DNA of 64,000 nucleotides from positions 28,311,265 through 28,375,264 of the forward strand of contig NC_088303.1 in the NCBI RefSeq assembly GCF_032854445.1. Reading direction: 5' to 3'. Under the pieces are notes generated by a model. The model saw only the letters and a program-made list of their open reading frames with translations. It had not been told where the DNA came from and ran no database searches. Positions 37,799 to 50,954 of the stretch are shown piece by piece. Position numbers and translations under genes: made by a program. This DNA comes from Liolophura sinensis. Lineage: Eukaryota; Mollusca; Polyplacophora; Chitonida; Chitonidae. How positions within the stretch are numbered: position 1 is the first letter of the stretch; every line of letters begins with the position of its first letter.

Positions 37799-38520
37799 CT
37801 GCGAGGTTAATTGAGAATGGCAGTGAATGAAAATATTGAATGCCATTGGTCGATTACAACTGTCGCCATGCAATAAAAGGCTACAGTTTTGTAAGATCGA
37901 CCGGGGGTAATTTATCACAAGTTGTGTCTCTGAAAAGGAGTTTGCAATGAGTACTTGTATTTGTGCCTTAGCTTACACACACTGTACGTTTATTACAAAA
38001 CAAACCTTACTTACTGATCAGGTAAGATGAAATGCTCCTTCAAATATGTCATATAAAGTTCACACGACTTCTGAATGAAAGTTCTTAAGTACCCCCACAA
38101 AACTTCTCAAGCAAATCAAAAATCTGACAAGAAAACAATGGATACAGTGCCTTGATCAGCAATGTGCTTTGGTCAGCTACCGGTAATGCAGCAGACAAAA
38201 TATATTATGTCACTCTGGTAATTAACATACTCAGTCTGACAGAACAGGCAAACATATTACATATCATATACATATATATGTGTACATACACGTGTAAAAT
38301 GACAAGTTCTTCTCAAAAGTCCTGTGAACTTAATATGACATATTTAACGGGGCATTTCATCTTACCTGATCAATAAGTGAGATTTGTTTTATAATAAACC
38401 TACAGTGTATAACCATGTATGACAACAGCTAATAATTTACATCAGTTCTCATTTTATTCTATATGAAAAGAAGCCCTGGTTTTGTTATAACTGTCGCAAT
38501 ACAAAATCATGTCTTCACAC

Positions 38521-38553
38521 TTGTCTAAACACCAATCAAATTAATAAATAAAT
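38521..38553 (+). mobile_element. SINE 3'-tail fragment
   Basis: TAAACACCAATCAAATTAAT followed by AAATAAATGA is the family A 3' end with nothing else attached. Confidence 0.45.
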
Positions 38554-39511
38554 GAGGTCAAATTTGCTCAGTGTGTAGCTTTATGAATTCATTTATTTCA
38601 CAGGATTTTAACACAGCGTTTAATAACTGTTGACAGCTCAGTAAGGCTCATGGGTGGAGAATATCAAATTTCCAGGAGTTAACCATGAACGAAGTAGCAA
38701 GAGCTACCTTCAAACTCATGACCTCATTCATCATATAGGCCTGTGAATCGCAGTATATCACAAAAGGTGGGCCACATATACATATACCAAAACCTTGATA
38801 TGTTTGTTACATTAAACTCTAGTCATACCAGCTAATCAACATCATGCCTTGTAACACCTATGTTTTGAGATACAACAAAAGAACACCACCTGCTTAAGAT
38901 ATGATATAATCGGCTCATAGCACGGATGGGCCAGCCTGCCAATTTTAACATGGTGTGGCACATACAGACAAAATAGTAGAAAACATAATTAGATTAATCC
39001 TCATAATTTCTCTCTTGAATAACTCTTGAATTATAACGTGGATTTGAGTGTCGAAAATTGACAACAATACTGATAATGTCTGGGTAGTTTTATCTTTGTA
39101 TAGAAAAGCTGCCATGCTTAAAGATTGGACATGTTGCCCCATTGTTAGGGAGCCGAAACCTCGACATTAACCTTTATTTGTACCTCACCTGACCTGTTAT
39201 AATTTAGGCCAATAAACTATCATTAATTCTTCTGAGACAATGGTACATCCTCGTCAAATTCATTTTTCTTTTAGTAATTTGCACATATTTTTATTTTTTC
39301 TTAACTCATTTAGTGTATAATTCTCAAAATTTGTGACAACAGATTCTGTAATGATCATATCTAAACACTGTTCCTCCCCAGCCAACCCCACAAAAAGACT
39401 GAAAATAAACATGTGTCTGTCAAAACTCTGACAGGTCAATGACATTATCAAATGTACCCGTCATAACAGGAAATTCACCAGAAGTGTAACACACAGCATA
39501 CAATCCCAGGC

Positions 39512-39592
39512 ATATGTATACTATATATAGGCTGCATTTAAACTTTTCTTGTATACTATATAGAGACTGCATTTAAAACTTTTCTCTACAAA
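39512..39592. repeat. Two-copy tandem duplication, about 38 bp
   Basis: TGTATACTATATATAGGCTG and CATTTAAACTTTTCT are followed directly by a second copy with three or four changes. Confidence 0.7.
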
Positions 39593-40437
39593 CTTTGTCC
39601 AGGTGATCAGGGGTTCATAGACGTCAAAATGTTAACTACCCTATCATAAATACTGAGTTTTTTTTACTGTTGTTTTGAGTTTTTTGTCAGATCTAACTAC
39701 TCTGTAATAGTGCCATATTGATTTTTTAAAAAAAAAATATCTAACTACCCTAGGACAAAATTAAGATATTCTTTGCTTGATGTTACCCATTCTTTATAAC
39801 AAAAGAGGGTGGGTAGATCTTTTTTTTTTTTTTTTTGGCGGAAGGGAAGATCAATCATAGAATTCTGTTCAAATGATTGATCACAAACTTCCTCAACACT
39901 GATCAGAACATAGTACTAAATTATGTCACCCAATATTTGGCAATTCTCAAAATAGATATTCTTAGATCTTTACAATAAAACTAACTAGTAAACATTAGTT
40001 AAGCACTTTCATAAGTACAATTTAAGTCAACAGTTTGGGCTAGCATTTTCAGATCCTATGGAGTGGCGAACATGTGAAAATACAACCCAAATCCTGTCCA
40101 TCTGATACTTTTGATGGAGTGAAGTGAAACGTCATGACCTAGTAACATAAAATCTATACTGAGAAATCTGTTTCCATTTTCCTAAATTTAGTGATTTTAA
40201 TTAAATTTTGTGAGATTTAGGGGATTCTTCCTCCATGTGAAGGATCAAACATTTATTCTGTCCTCAATACATCATTCAATGTAACTGCTTGCTTGTCTAA
40301 TAGTATAAAGAGTGAGCCTCAGCTCAGATCACCAGCTTTGACCTAATTTACACTGTCCAAAGCATTTGTACAAATAAAGTTTAGTATATACTATATATAT
40401 TATTATATAGTTTATAATCATCACCTTGTATGGCACG

Positions 40438-40582
40438 TTTATTTATTTGAGCTGTAGTCAGGAATATTTCACTTACATGACTGAGGCCAGCATTATGGTG
40501 GGAGGAAATTGGGCAGAGCCTGGAGGAAACCCACGACCACCTGCATGTTGCTGCCAGACCTTCCCTCGCACTGCCTTGTTTA
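40438..40582 (-). mobile_element. SINE family A, 5'-truncated
   Basis: TTTATTTATTTGAGCTGTAG, GGAATATTTCACTTACATGA, GCCAGCATTATGGTGGGAGG, GTTGCTGCCAGACCTTCCC. The head is missing. Confidence 0.82.
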
Positions 40583-42681
40583 TACAGCTTCCTGGGATTG
40601 CTAGGAACTCCAATGCATGTATGTCCAGGGTTACAATATATGGGGTGCATACCTGTATATGCAGCCTTTCACCCTGTGTACTGTGTATATAGACAATCTA
40701 GAGCATGCATGCAGGCAATAAACCTGATACCTCATGAAAGTTTTTTGTTCATTAAATATCATATCTCCATCAGAAAAAATTCTCCTGAATTCATGACTTA
40801 ATAAATTTAGAGTAAGTGAATTTGAAACTTTTCTTCACATAAATTTATATGATATGAAATTCAATTTTACATGTGCGAGTGAATTACCTTCTGTGCAACA
40901 CAGCTTTTAACATGAGCATGTAGTTGTACCTTGTGCATGTAAACATTTTTTGACTTAAATTCCAGCCTTGGTATCAGTATACAAGTAGATAAAAGTCCAT
41001 GTTTATGTTACATGACACATTCTGAACAATGCTGCTCTTCTGCCACATTCCGAGGCGGCGTAGTCTAGGGTGATCCAAGTATCTAGTCTGTCAAAACCAC
41101 GTCATGTCTATCACAGGAAGGGACTGATAACAGATAGCTCTGTTGTCAATCCAAGAGGGAGTTTCAGAAGAATGGTGGAAACAAAAGAAAACTTATCAGA
41201 TATACTGCAGCGTGACAGGTTACATGATTATCCTAAAGTGGGTGTTGTTTGTACTGTCTAACACGCAACCTGCAGAAAGTGGGTTGAGCAGATGATCCTT
41301 AATTTGCCTAGATAACTATGTATCATCAAACAAAAAGACATGCTTGACTGCCGTCAAACCGTGATATGTTCTTTGGGGCGGTCAGTCAGAACTGTGAACA
41401 TAGCAAGGTACTTGTTAATCGTCAGTACGTGTACAGTAAGCATAAAAAGGGAGGGGGGGGGGGAGGGGAAGGATTTTCTTCCCGTTGCTTTTGAACAAAA
41501 TTTTTTCTTCCTAACCCAACCAGAAGCCAATATTCAAACTGAAACTTGAAGCAAACAGTTGGGTCATCCCTCTCTTTTTGTTACTGCACTTCACATTTAT
41601 CGTATTTATCAATAAATGCAGTGCTTTTTGGAGACACCACCCTTTATGTCGTTACCTTATCATTGATTCCAATACACAATGAAGTGGCTAAGTTGTGAAT
41701 TTAGTCATTTACAATAATTAATATCCACACTGGGCATCAACAATGGAACATTCCACTCATACTAAATGTGTTTCACACGTATGCGAAGCCCTATCTCAAT
41801 ACATGATGTACTTTTTAAGATATCCCCCTCAACGTTTACTGCTTTAACATCAACTGTTATTGGACTTCATACAAACAAGCTAAAAATGTACAAAAACATA
41901 AGGTCTTGGAACTTCAGACAGGTGAAAATCTCAGCTGGTCTAGATTTAGAACCAATCTGCAAATCATAATTAAATACTGTCTTTATATTTGTATTGCCAG
42001 TATTTTGTGACCAAATCAGAAGACATGAGCCGATTATTATGTATCAACTGACATGGACTGGAATAAAGTAAGTACTGGTACATCAAAGGTTAATTGGCCA
42101 GTCAGTTTTATGTAAGGTTTTCCTTAATACAGTCTCACAGGTGTACATGTATAAACTGGAGCAGTTTTGTACTGCCTTACTCTAAGGTGAGAAGAACAAT
42201 AAAGGGGGAAAGGGGGGTCCTGGGAGCTTGTATTTGCCTACTGTCTGATGCCCTAGATCCCCGCAAATAAAGCTGAGGTCCATTTTATACCACCCAAGCC
42301 ATACACATAATAAACCAAACAGATGTAAATATCCTCAAAATTGACTTTTAAATTTACACTACTGTAATTCTTCAACAAGAAGTTTGCAAGCTGTTTATTT
42401 AAGCACTTTCTGAAGGCATTATTCTGGGTGAACTGATAAAATCATACTTTTTTTTAAATCCCTGATTTGGCCAATCCAATAAATATAGGATTTGTCTCCA
42501 AAATCAAATGAAAAATGTGCATAAATTCCACTGAAAATTGCAAACAGGTTCAGGAATATTAAATGTGTCCATCTAACACCGGTTCTTTCTAATCTCTCTG
42601 GCTTTTTTTTAAACAGAAAACACACTATTACTGCAAGCAGATCTTTCCAGTGTAAACATTTAGCTTGTTGATACCATGTAG

Positions 42682-42766
42682 TGCAGATGTACACAGGGTG
42701 CAGATGTACACAGTGTGCAGATGTACACAGGGTGCAGATGTACACAGTGTGCAGATGTACTCAGTG
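42682..42766. repeat. Minisatellite, 17-bp unit, 5 copies alternating in a 34-bp pattern
   Basis: TGCAGATGTACACAGGG and TGCAGATGTACACAGTG alternate, showing that a two-unit block was duplicated. Confidence 0.92.
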
Positions 42767-43628
42767 TACTGTACAATTAAGCGTTATTTAGTGTTTCCAT
42801 GATTTTCTGAGAGGTATATACACACGTTTGTTTGATCCCACACAGGTTTCAAAGGTTAAGCTATTTCTAATTTACAAATTTTTTACACATATACAGTACT
42901 GTAGAATATAAGGGTACAAATATATACCTTTTTTGGAGACGCTGACAACAAAATATCCCAAATGTGACAAGCAGAATTTGTTATATTTGCGCTGACATTT
43001 TTAATACACTGTTGATAAAATGTTTTTGCCCTTTCATTTTTATCTTCATCAACAACATAAAGCTGTGCTAAAAAGCTTCATGGAATTCCCAGTCTTTTAG
43101 AGATTTACGGAACAATTTTAAAGTAGATTTATTACAGATACTATGGTACATGTACACTGTATATAGAAGGTGGAAATGCTGTCTGTTATCAAGGCATTAC
43201 AAAGGCGGTTTGAACAGGCTGTCAGAAAACAGTCTGATAAAGTAACTGTCTGTCTGCAGGGGACAATGTGGGCAGACCAGCCTAGCAGGGGGTGGTGTGG
43301 TGAGAAGCTACAGGGTTGATGAGACCAGAAGTATAGTGGGTACATACATGTACATATTCCTAGCTTACACACCTCCTCTGACATGTATACTCAGAAAGAG
43401 GACAAACTAGGCTCGGTTTTAAACCATACACTTGAACTATCTGAAGAAACACTGACAACTGCATGTATACTGCAGCTAGACCAAGGCCCATTTTCACAAA
43501 ACTTTGTGGTAGTGAGTTTTTAATGTCATACCTTGGGACACACCGCATGTTTCAACTGTCTGACTATAACGCCATTTATTGACAAGTTACACTGTTTCAT
43601 ACGGTTATACGTGCTCACCATCGCTACT

Positions 43629-43911
43629 GAGTGAGTGCTTGGGGTTTAACGTCGTACTCAACAAGTTTTCAGTTCTATGACGACGAAGGAGTTCTTAGAG
43701 TGCATGTACGTGTAATGTGCCTCCTTTTTGCAGAAAGAAATTTCCGCCTCTCTTTTATCTAGTGCTGCTTCAGTGAGACAACTTACGGAAGGCAAGTAAG
43801 CCGACCTGCCTGAGGCATTATACTGATACCGGTCAACCAGTCGTTGCACTATCCCCTTAATGCTGAACGCCAAGCAAGGAAGTCATAACTTCCTCTTTTA
43901 AGGTCTTAGGT
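43629..43911 (-). mobile_element. SINE family B, 5'-truncated
   Basis: GAGTGAGTGCTTGGGGTTTA, CGTCGTACTCAACAAGTTTT, TAGTGCTGCTTCAGTGAGAC and GTTGCACTATCCCCTTAATG match the copy at 24233 closely. It stops at GTCTTAGGT, before the tRNA-like head. Confidence 0.9.
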
Positions 43912-44032
43912 CCATCACTAAAAGTGTCTGTATCTGCAGATACATCATCTCTGCAGGACATCATATGCTGAATGTACATCTACAGGTTCATATATTTCAG
44001 GTATTTTTGTATTTATTTGATTAGTCAGGTAT

Positions 44033-44263
44033 ATAACAAAGCTGACAGTTTTAAGAGTGGAGTAAGAAACCATAATGTTCCACCTCATCTAATCTAATTT
44101 GCACCTCATATAACAAAGCTGACAGTTTTAAGAGTGGAGTAAGAAACCATAATGTTCCACCTCATCTAATCTAATTTGCACCTCATATAACAAAGCTGAC
44201 AGTTTTAAGAGTGGAGTAAGAAACCATAATGTTGCACCTCATCTAATCTAATTTGCACCTCAC
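44033..44263. repeat. Three tandem copies of a 77-bp unit, nearly identical
   Basis: Copies start at 44033, 44110 and 44187; the third differs at one base (TGTTGCACC for TGTTCCACC) within the shared unit. Such identity implies very recent duplication or homogenisation. The left edge (TTTATTTGATTAGTC at 44011) looks like a family A tail, so the unit may derive from a SINE. Confidence 0.93.
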
Positions 44264-44460
44264 AGAACCTAACATTGCATTTTCCATAACCTTATTTTGC
44301 GCCTCACCTAACATAACTTGCACCTCACTTCAACCTAGCTAACTTGCGCTTCACCTAGCCTAATAAACACTGCACCTCCCATAATCCATCACTGCACTTC
44401 ACCTAACCTTGCACTTAACCTACATGTAACTTAACTGCACCTCATCTGATCTAACAGGAA
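44264..44460. repeat. Degenerate CACCT-rich repeat tract
   Basis: Short variants of TTGCACCTCACCTAACCTAA repeat with poor register. It continues the CACCTCATCTAATCTAAT end of the adjacent 77-bp unit. Confidence 0.7.
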
Positions 44461-44462
44461 GT

Positions 44463-44830
44463 GGGTAATACGGCCAAGTGGTAAAGATGCTTGCCTTTCA
44501 GTCGCTATAGGCCACATGAAATGTGCGTTCAATTTCGACCTTGGATAGATAACTGTCTATTGATATTCCCCTGCTGTCACAATTCATGGGATCTTGGTTA
44601 CAATAATGGTCAACAATGCACATGTGTCTGTTCGCGTAGTCCAGTGTTTCTTTTAGACCACTTGTCTCTTACCAAAATGGTGGGTATATTTATACATCAC
44701 AAGTGGGAAAGTTTTTAACTATCTTGCCAAAGGTCGATGGTTTAAGTTAGGCACTGTGGTTTCCTCCATTCAAAAAAACTAACTACATGTACCATTGTAT
44801 GTGAGAAAATTTCTTGAGTATGACAAATTA
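44463..44830 (+). mobile_element. tRNA-derived SINE, family C
   Basis: A-box-like ACGGCCAAGTGGTAAAGATG is followed by a degraded B box with CCTTGGATAG, a body of about 200 bp, then GGTTTAAG and a 3' end TTTCTTGAGTATGACAAATT ending in AATAAATA. The tail resembles that of family A. An ORF here is not a gene. Confidence 0.6.
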
Positions 44831-46332
44831 ATAAATATATCACCCAACATATAGAGGCAAAACCCCAATAAGAAAATATACAGAGCCATTTTAGAACCAG
44901 AAAACAAGTTTCCAAACTGTTGGCCACTCGAAATAACCAAGGTATATTAAAATGAGCAAGTAAAATTTAACAAAAATATGATTGTTTACCATTAAAAAGT
45001 TTACTTTCATAAGAGTGTCTTTCATTCACAGACTTAAAAGCTGTCGGAAAGCAGTTGCATTTTATAAAATTTCTCTGTGCACTGTCACAGTGTCACTTTA
45101 TATACCAGATCACTGTGTACTTGAGGTACAAGTACCTGGCAACTATGGCACAGGTTCAACTAGCAAACAGCTAGGTTATCACTGGTGTTCACATGGAAAA
45201 AACTGACAGTAAAACAGAGGTCCTTTAAGCTGTCAACCAGGTCAAAATAATTACTTTTTGACATGTTTTTTATACTGTCAGCGGCTTATGAGCAGGAGAA
45301 GTCACATGACCTTTATAAAAACGGTAAGAGGGGTTACAGACAGAAACAATAGGACGTTTAATACACAGCTAACAAAGGAGGAGGACTGAGCATTGCAGAT
45401 TACACACTGATGTGCATGCATGGACATCAAGACATTAATTCTTACCACATTTAGATTTGTGAAGTCTGTTGTTTTGAGACTCCAATGGAGCTTGATATAC
45501 AGTGCAAAATATTCAGTAAAATATATAAGTTACATACATTTATCAATAATACGGTAAAATACGGTAGGAAAACAACTTTTTTTTTTAACCAATATACAAT
45601 ATACATGGATTTGACCATTGTTACAAGCTGTACTCAAAAACCTGAATACTTAGTAATTTCACATATAGTTTTCTGATTCTGATTCATCCACATTACAATG
45701 TCACTTGTTTTTCTGTGAAATTTGTCTCATGTCTTAAATTTATCAGCAAAATTAAAGCACTGGCTTCAAAAGTATTAGTTTAATTGCGTGTTTCCAAAAG
45801 TGCACTCTTTTACAAGCCAAACTGTTGATGAAATACAACTGGGTTTAATTATGTGTGCTATATGAAGCCAAAACCACCAGTGATAGTCTGCCAGAGCTAG
45901 ACAACCAGTGCACTAAGGACACTGCTACAGTGATGTATATATGTAGACACCAGATAATCATATCCAGCTTACACTGTGAATGGCATGAACTGGCGCAATC
46001 CGGTTGATGATATTGCAGGCACTAGCTCTTGCCGTTACATGTATATATTATGTAACATTTATGAAATTAAAATACCACACCATCAGGTGGTCATTGAAAA
46101 TATGTTTGTGGGACATAATCTGATCAAGCTACCAAAAAAGCCTGGGTTTCTTTTTTTATTGAATGTTTATTGAGATTTTGACAGAATTTTGTTTCTCTCT
46201 CATTGTTATTCTGTTTAACATCCCAGTTTTTTGCCAACTGTCTACTAATCAACCCTATTTCTTTTTTTAAATGTCCGGGTTATGCCCAACAAAGAATTTT
46301 CAAGGAAGGCCTCATTTATCTATTTTGTTTAT

Positions 46333-46603
46333 TTATTTATTTATGTGATTGGTGTTTTACATCATACTCAAGAATATTTCACTTAAATACAATGGCGTCC
46401 AGCATTACGGTGGGTGGAAAACCGGGCAAAGCTCGGGGCAAACCCACGACCATCCGCAGGTTGCTGGGCTGACCTTCCCACGTACGGCCGGAGAGAGAAA
46501 GCCAGTATGAGCTGGACTTGAACTCACAGTGGCCACATTGGTGAGAGGCTCCTGGATCTTTACGCTTCGTTAGCGCTCTAACCAAATGAGCCAGGGAGGC
46601 CCC
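46333..46603 (-). mobile_element. SINE family A, full length
   Basis: Runs from TTTATTTATTTATGTGATTG to the head, whose reverse complement reads GGGGCCTCCCTGGCTCATTT, with A box TGGCTCATTTGG and B box GAGTTCAAGTCC. Flanks share an imperfect duplication (TATTTTGTTTAT at 46321-46332 and 46612-46623). Confidence 0.93.
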
Positions 46604-46639
46604 TCTTTAATTATTTTGTTTATCTTATTATCTGACAAA

Positions 46640-46765
46640 GTGTATGTATCTGAGTGGTGTTTAACACTGTTTCACAAGATACCAGGACAAACCAGCTGAC
46701 TTAAAGCAGCAGCCAAAACAGCACGTGCTGGATATGAACTCACTACTTCAATGCTCAATGATAGA
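46640..46765 (-). mobile_element. Possible highly diverged SINE
   Basis: GAGTGGTGTTTAACACTG at one end and TGGATATGAACTCACTACTT at the other resemble the tail and B-box region of family A. The middle is unrecognisable. Confidence 0.3.
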
Positions 46766-49700
46766 CAGATCGGCTATAGTAAGAATACATGAGGTAATTA
46801 AGTGTACAGGGCTTGATTACATACTATAATAATGTTACATGTAAAAGATTTGCGAATTCACATGTGATTATTGACACTGAATGTCACACTTTCATAGATC
46901 AACGTCAAACAGAGGAGAGACAGAAAAAACATCGGTTTACTGTAAAAACTTTTTCAACTATAGGTTTGATACACTTCATATCAACTTTAATAATTATAAC
47001 GACCATGTACATCTATTATACACTCATTCAAAAAAGGATCATATTTCATAACCAAATGTACAGCTATTAAAGACAGTCCTATGAAGATATTTTCAAATGT
47101 GCTAAAAAAAAGAAAAAAAAACAAAAACAAATCAAACAAAAAAACCCCAAGTAAATCATACGACACAATTAAAAATCCACCTTTTGATATGAACTTTTTT
47201 TTCTAATTATTTTAATTATAATCAGCGTCTTGTATCTGAATTATTATGTAATATCTGTCAGCTCATAAATTCAGGTGCAACATGTGCATGGCAACAACTA
47301 GGACATACAAAATCAGTCAATATATATGCTGATGACATGCAAAGGATTTTTTTGCCAAATGTAAGATATCATATTACGTTATATTCTGGATCTTTGTGTA
47401 ACTTTCTAATTTCCGAGATGATAAGAAAAAATAGATCATATTAATTAGTAAATCATGTATCATGACAAACCTGCTGTGTGGCAAGAGTTTAATCTTAAGT
47501 TGTTTAATTCTTTTGTTTTTTTTAAAATTTAATTAGAATTACATGCATACACATACAGTACCTGTAAACCTTAAAACTGATAGCCCTCTGTGCCATTACC
47601 CATAATATACATGTACACTGTATATATTTACAGTATGACTTACTAAAAAGTGATTAATTAAGCTCTTCCAAAGGTGGTTCATTGTAACTGTTATGTTCCA
47701 AAGTTACATGTTACTTGTTGTTAAAAAGAGATTTATGGGAATTGTCTTTAAAGTTATCCCAAAAAATTTCATATTGTTTATACGTGCACTACCTGAGTAT
47801 TAGGGATTTTAAGTGAACTGTTGTCATGGAAAATACAGGGCAGTAGGTGATTCCAATGTGCATATGGTTTACTACTAATAATGAGGCTTTATACATCCTA
47901 ATTTATGAAATATACCCTAATTCCTCAATCTTTTCACATATGTTGAAGCGACGTTCACTGCAATTTATGCACATTTATCATTTGATGTTAGAGACAAAAC
48001 TACATTTGTTGGATTAGCCAGTTTCAGGGTTTGCTGTGTAGACTGATAATTTTATCAGTCTACACAGCATTATGCCTCAGGAATATGCTTGAACGAACAC
48101 CTTACAAACATGCAAAAAGATTGAAGAATTCCAGTAGGTGCATAAATAGAGACTGGAGACATTTATAAAACATGCTCATGTACCTGTATGTTCCTATGAT
48201 TGTGTACATACATACATGTACAACACAGACTCCACTTTGTGGAACAATTTTACTTCAGTATCACAGAACTGTCCAGACAGTACTGTAAGTATTTTGTTGT
48301 GTTTAAACATTGTTTAAGGTAAGTACCCTCAAATAACATTCCTGACAAGCTTCGGGTGTGTGCAAAGGCTTGCCTTTAAATGTGACGTAAGTTTGCCTGT
48401 ATCTCCTGGTAATCAACACTGTTTGTGTCGGCATAGCGTGAATTTGCACTCAACCCTCTCGGAGTCGTCCCTAGGAGTCCAGCCGAGACATTCTTACCTC
48501 GCGGACACATAGATTAGCTGGGAAAAATGTCAGAACTCTGCGGAATCACCTGGGTCTGAAGTAAATAGTCTAATAACTTGTGGGACACCTGTTGAGAATG
48601 TTCAAGTTTACACCTGTACAGATATACAGCATGTAAGCCATGGTGGGAGGTGACAGGATTTAGCAAACTCAGCTATCTACCTAAAAATGTAATCTTTCAG
48701 ATTTTGTATACATGTACTTGTATTTTATAATTATATCAATGTTGTGCATGTACATTTCACACATATATTTCTGTATTTCATATGTACGTAATCTTTATAA
48801 TTTGAATTTCAATTTGTTCAGTTCAAGTTACAAAACAGTTTTCTTTTGATAACGAGGAAAAACCAGAAGAAAGGAATAATGGACATAACTGTTTTAAAGA
48901 CTGATTAATTGATTTGATGACTGACTGCATTAATTTCTATATTATCACCTGATGTATGCACTTGTATAGTTACCATGCATTAACTCATTCTTGTCTACCT
49001 CACCCACACCCCATACTCCACGATGCTCATATGCTACACATCTAATCAATCTAGAAGCTCGATGCCCACCACAGGTAATGAATATAATGCCACAATTTAC
49101 ATGCAATACTGTCATACAGAAAACACGTCAACTAATTAAAGCAAAGTATGAGGCAACTGTCAAGTTTACTTGCAACTTCAAAGCATGGAGATTGAGTCAA
49201 TAGCTGTAACATGAACCTGCCAATGCTCTGCCAGCCACATAGCCGACACAGGTAATGCACATGTCTGATGGGCACCCACCACGACTGTACCATATTACCC
49301 ACAAATCAAATACTGGACTAATATTTTTCTAGGATTCCTTTTAAGCTACACATGTCCACGAAGCCTGAAATCATTGATTTACCATTGTTATTGCTATACT
49401 GCCATAATTATGCAATTTTTGGCTCAGGACAAATGAGAGCTTTATTGAGCTGACTGTGTAGCTACGGTACAAGTTCAGTGTGCTACTGAGGACATTTTTA
49501 TGATGGTAGCAAAGCAAGATTTGCTCACTAGATTGCCTTTCAGTTGATCTTCCGTTCACATCAACACAACGAAAGCAAAAGCAAAATTCATTTAGGGAGA
49601 TTTCAGAATCAATACAAACATCCCAAACTGCACAGCTAGAGCTAACTGAATAATTATTACAGCTGATTAAATCACAGAAAACTCTTAACGAGAAGTGATA

Positions 49701-49867
49701 AATGCAAACTTCTAACTGAATGGCTGCCTATACTGAGCCACACTTTATAGTGGATGGAAATGCTACATGTTACCGTCTGATTCTTAAACTATCCGCATAA
49801 TAGCTGTTATCATTTTGTAGTCCCTCTAAATTGAAACTAACTTAACTGAAATCTCTTTGACATATTC
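46766..49867. other. AT-rich intron-like stretch
   Basis: Apart from the palindrome at 48032, nothing recognised. The 48330-48640 piece is less AT-rich and has several CpGs but no long frame. Confidence 0.4.
48032..48069. repeat. Perfect palindrome, 18-bp arms, 2-bp spacer
   Basis: TGCTGTGTAGACTGATAA, then TT, then its exact reverse complement. The arms show no mismatch, unlike the surrounding AT-rich DNA. Not part of an array or known SINE. Confidence 0.9.
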
Positions 49868-50100
49868 TATTTATTCATTTATTTGATTGGTGTTTTACGC
49901 CGTAAAATCAAGAATATTTCACTTATAACACGGCGGCCAACATTATGGTGGGAGGAAACCGGGCACAGCCCGGGGGAAACCCACGACCATCCGCAGGTTG
50001 CTGCAAGACCTTCCCACATGGCCAAAGAGGAAGCCGGCATGAGCTGGACTTGAACTCATAGCAACCACATTGGTGGGAGACTCCTGCATCATTATGCTGC
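49868..50100 (-). mobile_element. SINE family A, nearly full length
   Basis: Well conserved from TATTTATTCATTTATTTGAT through GGTGTTTTACGCCGTAAAAT, CATCCGCAGGTTGCTGCAAG and GAGCTGGACTTGAACTCATA to CATTATGCTGCGCTAG, where the head is cut off before the A box. Confidence 0.9.
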
Positions 50101-50244
50101 GCTAGTTGATATGAAAAAGTTTATGTATTTCTTAACCTCTGAAGCTTGCATGCACCAGTACATATATAGTACAGATTCCACGGGACATCTTGGGGGCGCT
50201 ACTCTATAATGATCAAAGATGTTCAGTTCATATGCACCTTTTCA

Positions 50245-50700
50245 TTTCCTCTTTGCTGGGTCTTGTACATGTGTAATGTGTGTATTTCTATGTTTCTTAC
50301 TTGAGGGCATCCGTTATGTAGAATACATGTACACATGAGTGTTGAGAATTGTAACGTGTACCTTTTTATGTTCCATACTTGAGGACATCCTCGTGTAGAA
50401 TACATGTACACATCAGTGTTGAGAATTGTAATGTGTCCCCTTTTATGTTCCATACTTGAGGGCATCCTCGTGTAGAATACATGTACACGTTACAATTGTA
50501 ACGTGTGCCTTTTTATGTTCCATACTTGAGGACATCCTCGTGTAGAATACATGTACACATTACAACTGTAACGTGTCCCCTTTTATGTTCCATACTTGAG
50601 GGCATCCTCATGTAGAATACATGTACACATCAGTGTTGAGAACTGTAATGTGTCCCCTTTTATGTTCCATACTCGAGGACATCCTCGTGTAAAATAAATA
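50245..50700. repeat. Minisatellite with alternating 77/78- and 70-bp units, about 6 copies
   Basis: Unit landmarks GAGGRCATCC fall at 50303, 50381, 50458, 50528, 50598 and 50675 (spacings 78, 77, 70, 70, 77). Each unit has TTTTATGTTCCATACTTGAG and TAGAATACATGTACAC. The 70-bp form lacks the GTGTTGAG segment. Confidence 0.92.
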
Positions 50701-50734
50701 CATGTATATATATATACAGCATGCTAGCACAGCA

Positions 50735-50892
50735 CATGGACTCAACAGCCACTGATCAATGCAGTCGCTGTGTCTTCAAGCCTGGCTTCCTCTCTGGTGG
50801 TACATGGGATTAGGCCTGTCAGCAACCTACGGATGGCCATGCGTTTCACCTACTCTATTCGGTTTACTTCTACCATAATGGTGACTGCCATA

Positions 50893-50893
<1 letters not shown>
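50735..50893 (+). mobile_element. SINE family A, diverged, ending in an AT microsatellite
   Basis: GACTCAACAGCCACTGATCA, ATGCAGTCGCTGTG, CAACCTACGGATGGCCATGC and CTACCATAATGGTGACTGCC follow the family order. Where the 3' end should be, the sequence passes into a TA tract. Confidence 0.7.

Positions 50894-50938
<45 letters not shown>
50894..50938. repeat. AT dinucleotide microsatellite
   Basis: About 20 TA repeats joining a plus-strand family A SINE to a minus-strand family B SINE. Confidence 0.95.
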
Positions 50939-50942
<4 letters not shown>

Positions 50943-50954
50943 GCATGTATGCTA

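Larger units (their letters stand above)
37799..42681. other. AT-rich intron-like stretch, SINE-poor
   Basis: Holds only the SINE copy near 40.5 kb, a tail fragment and a 38-bp duplication. The plus-strand frame at 41070-41261 (VNPRGSFRRMVETKENLSDI) is protein-like but unrecognised. G-rich run at 41452-41467. Confidence 0.35.

Noticed and set aside
43118-43384. Cys-containing minus-strand frame (LSDCFLTACSNRLCN) as a possible Kazal or EGF exon of the agrin-like gene
   Set aside because: Cysteine spacing fits neither domain, the frame has no matching splice sites, and it is preceded by AT-rich chance codons.
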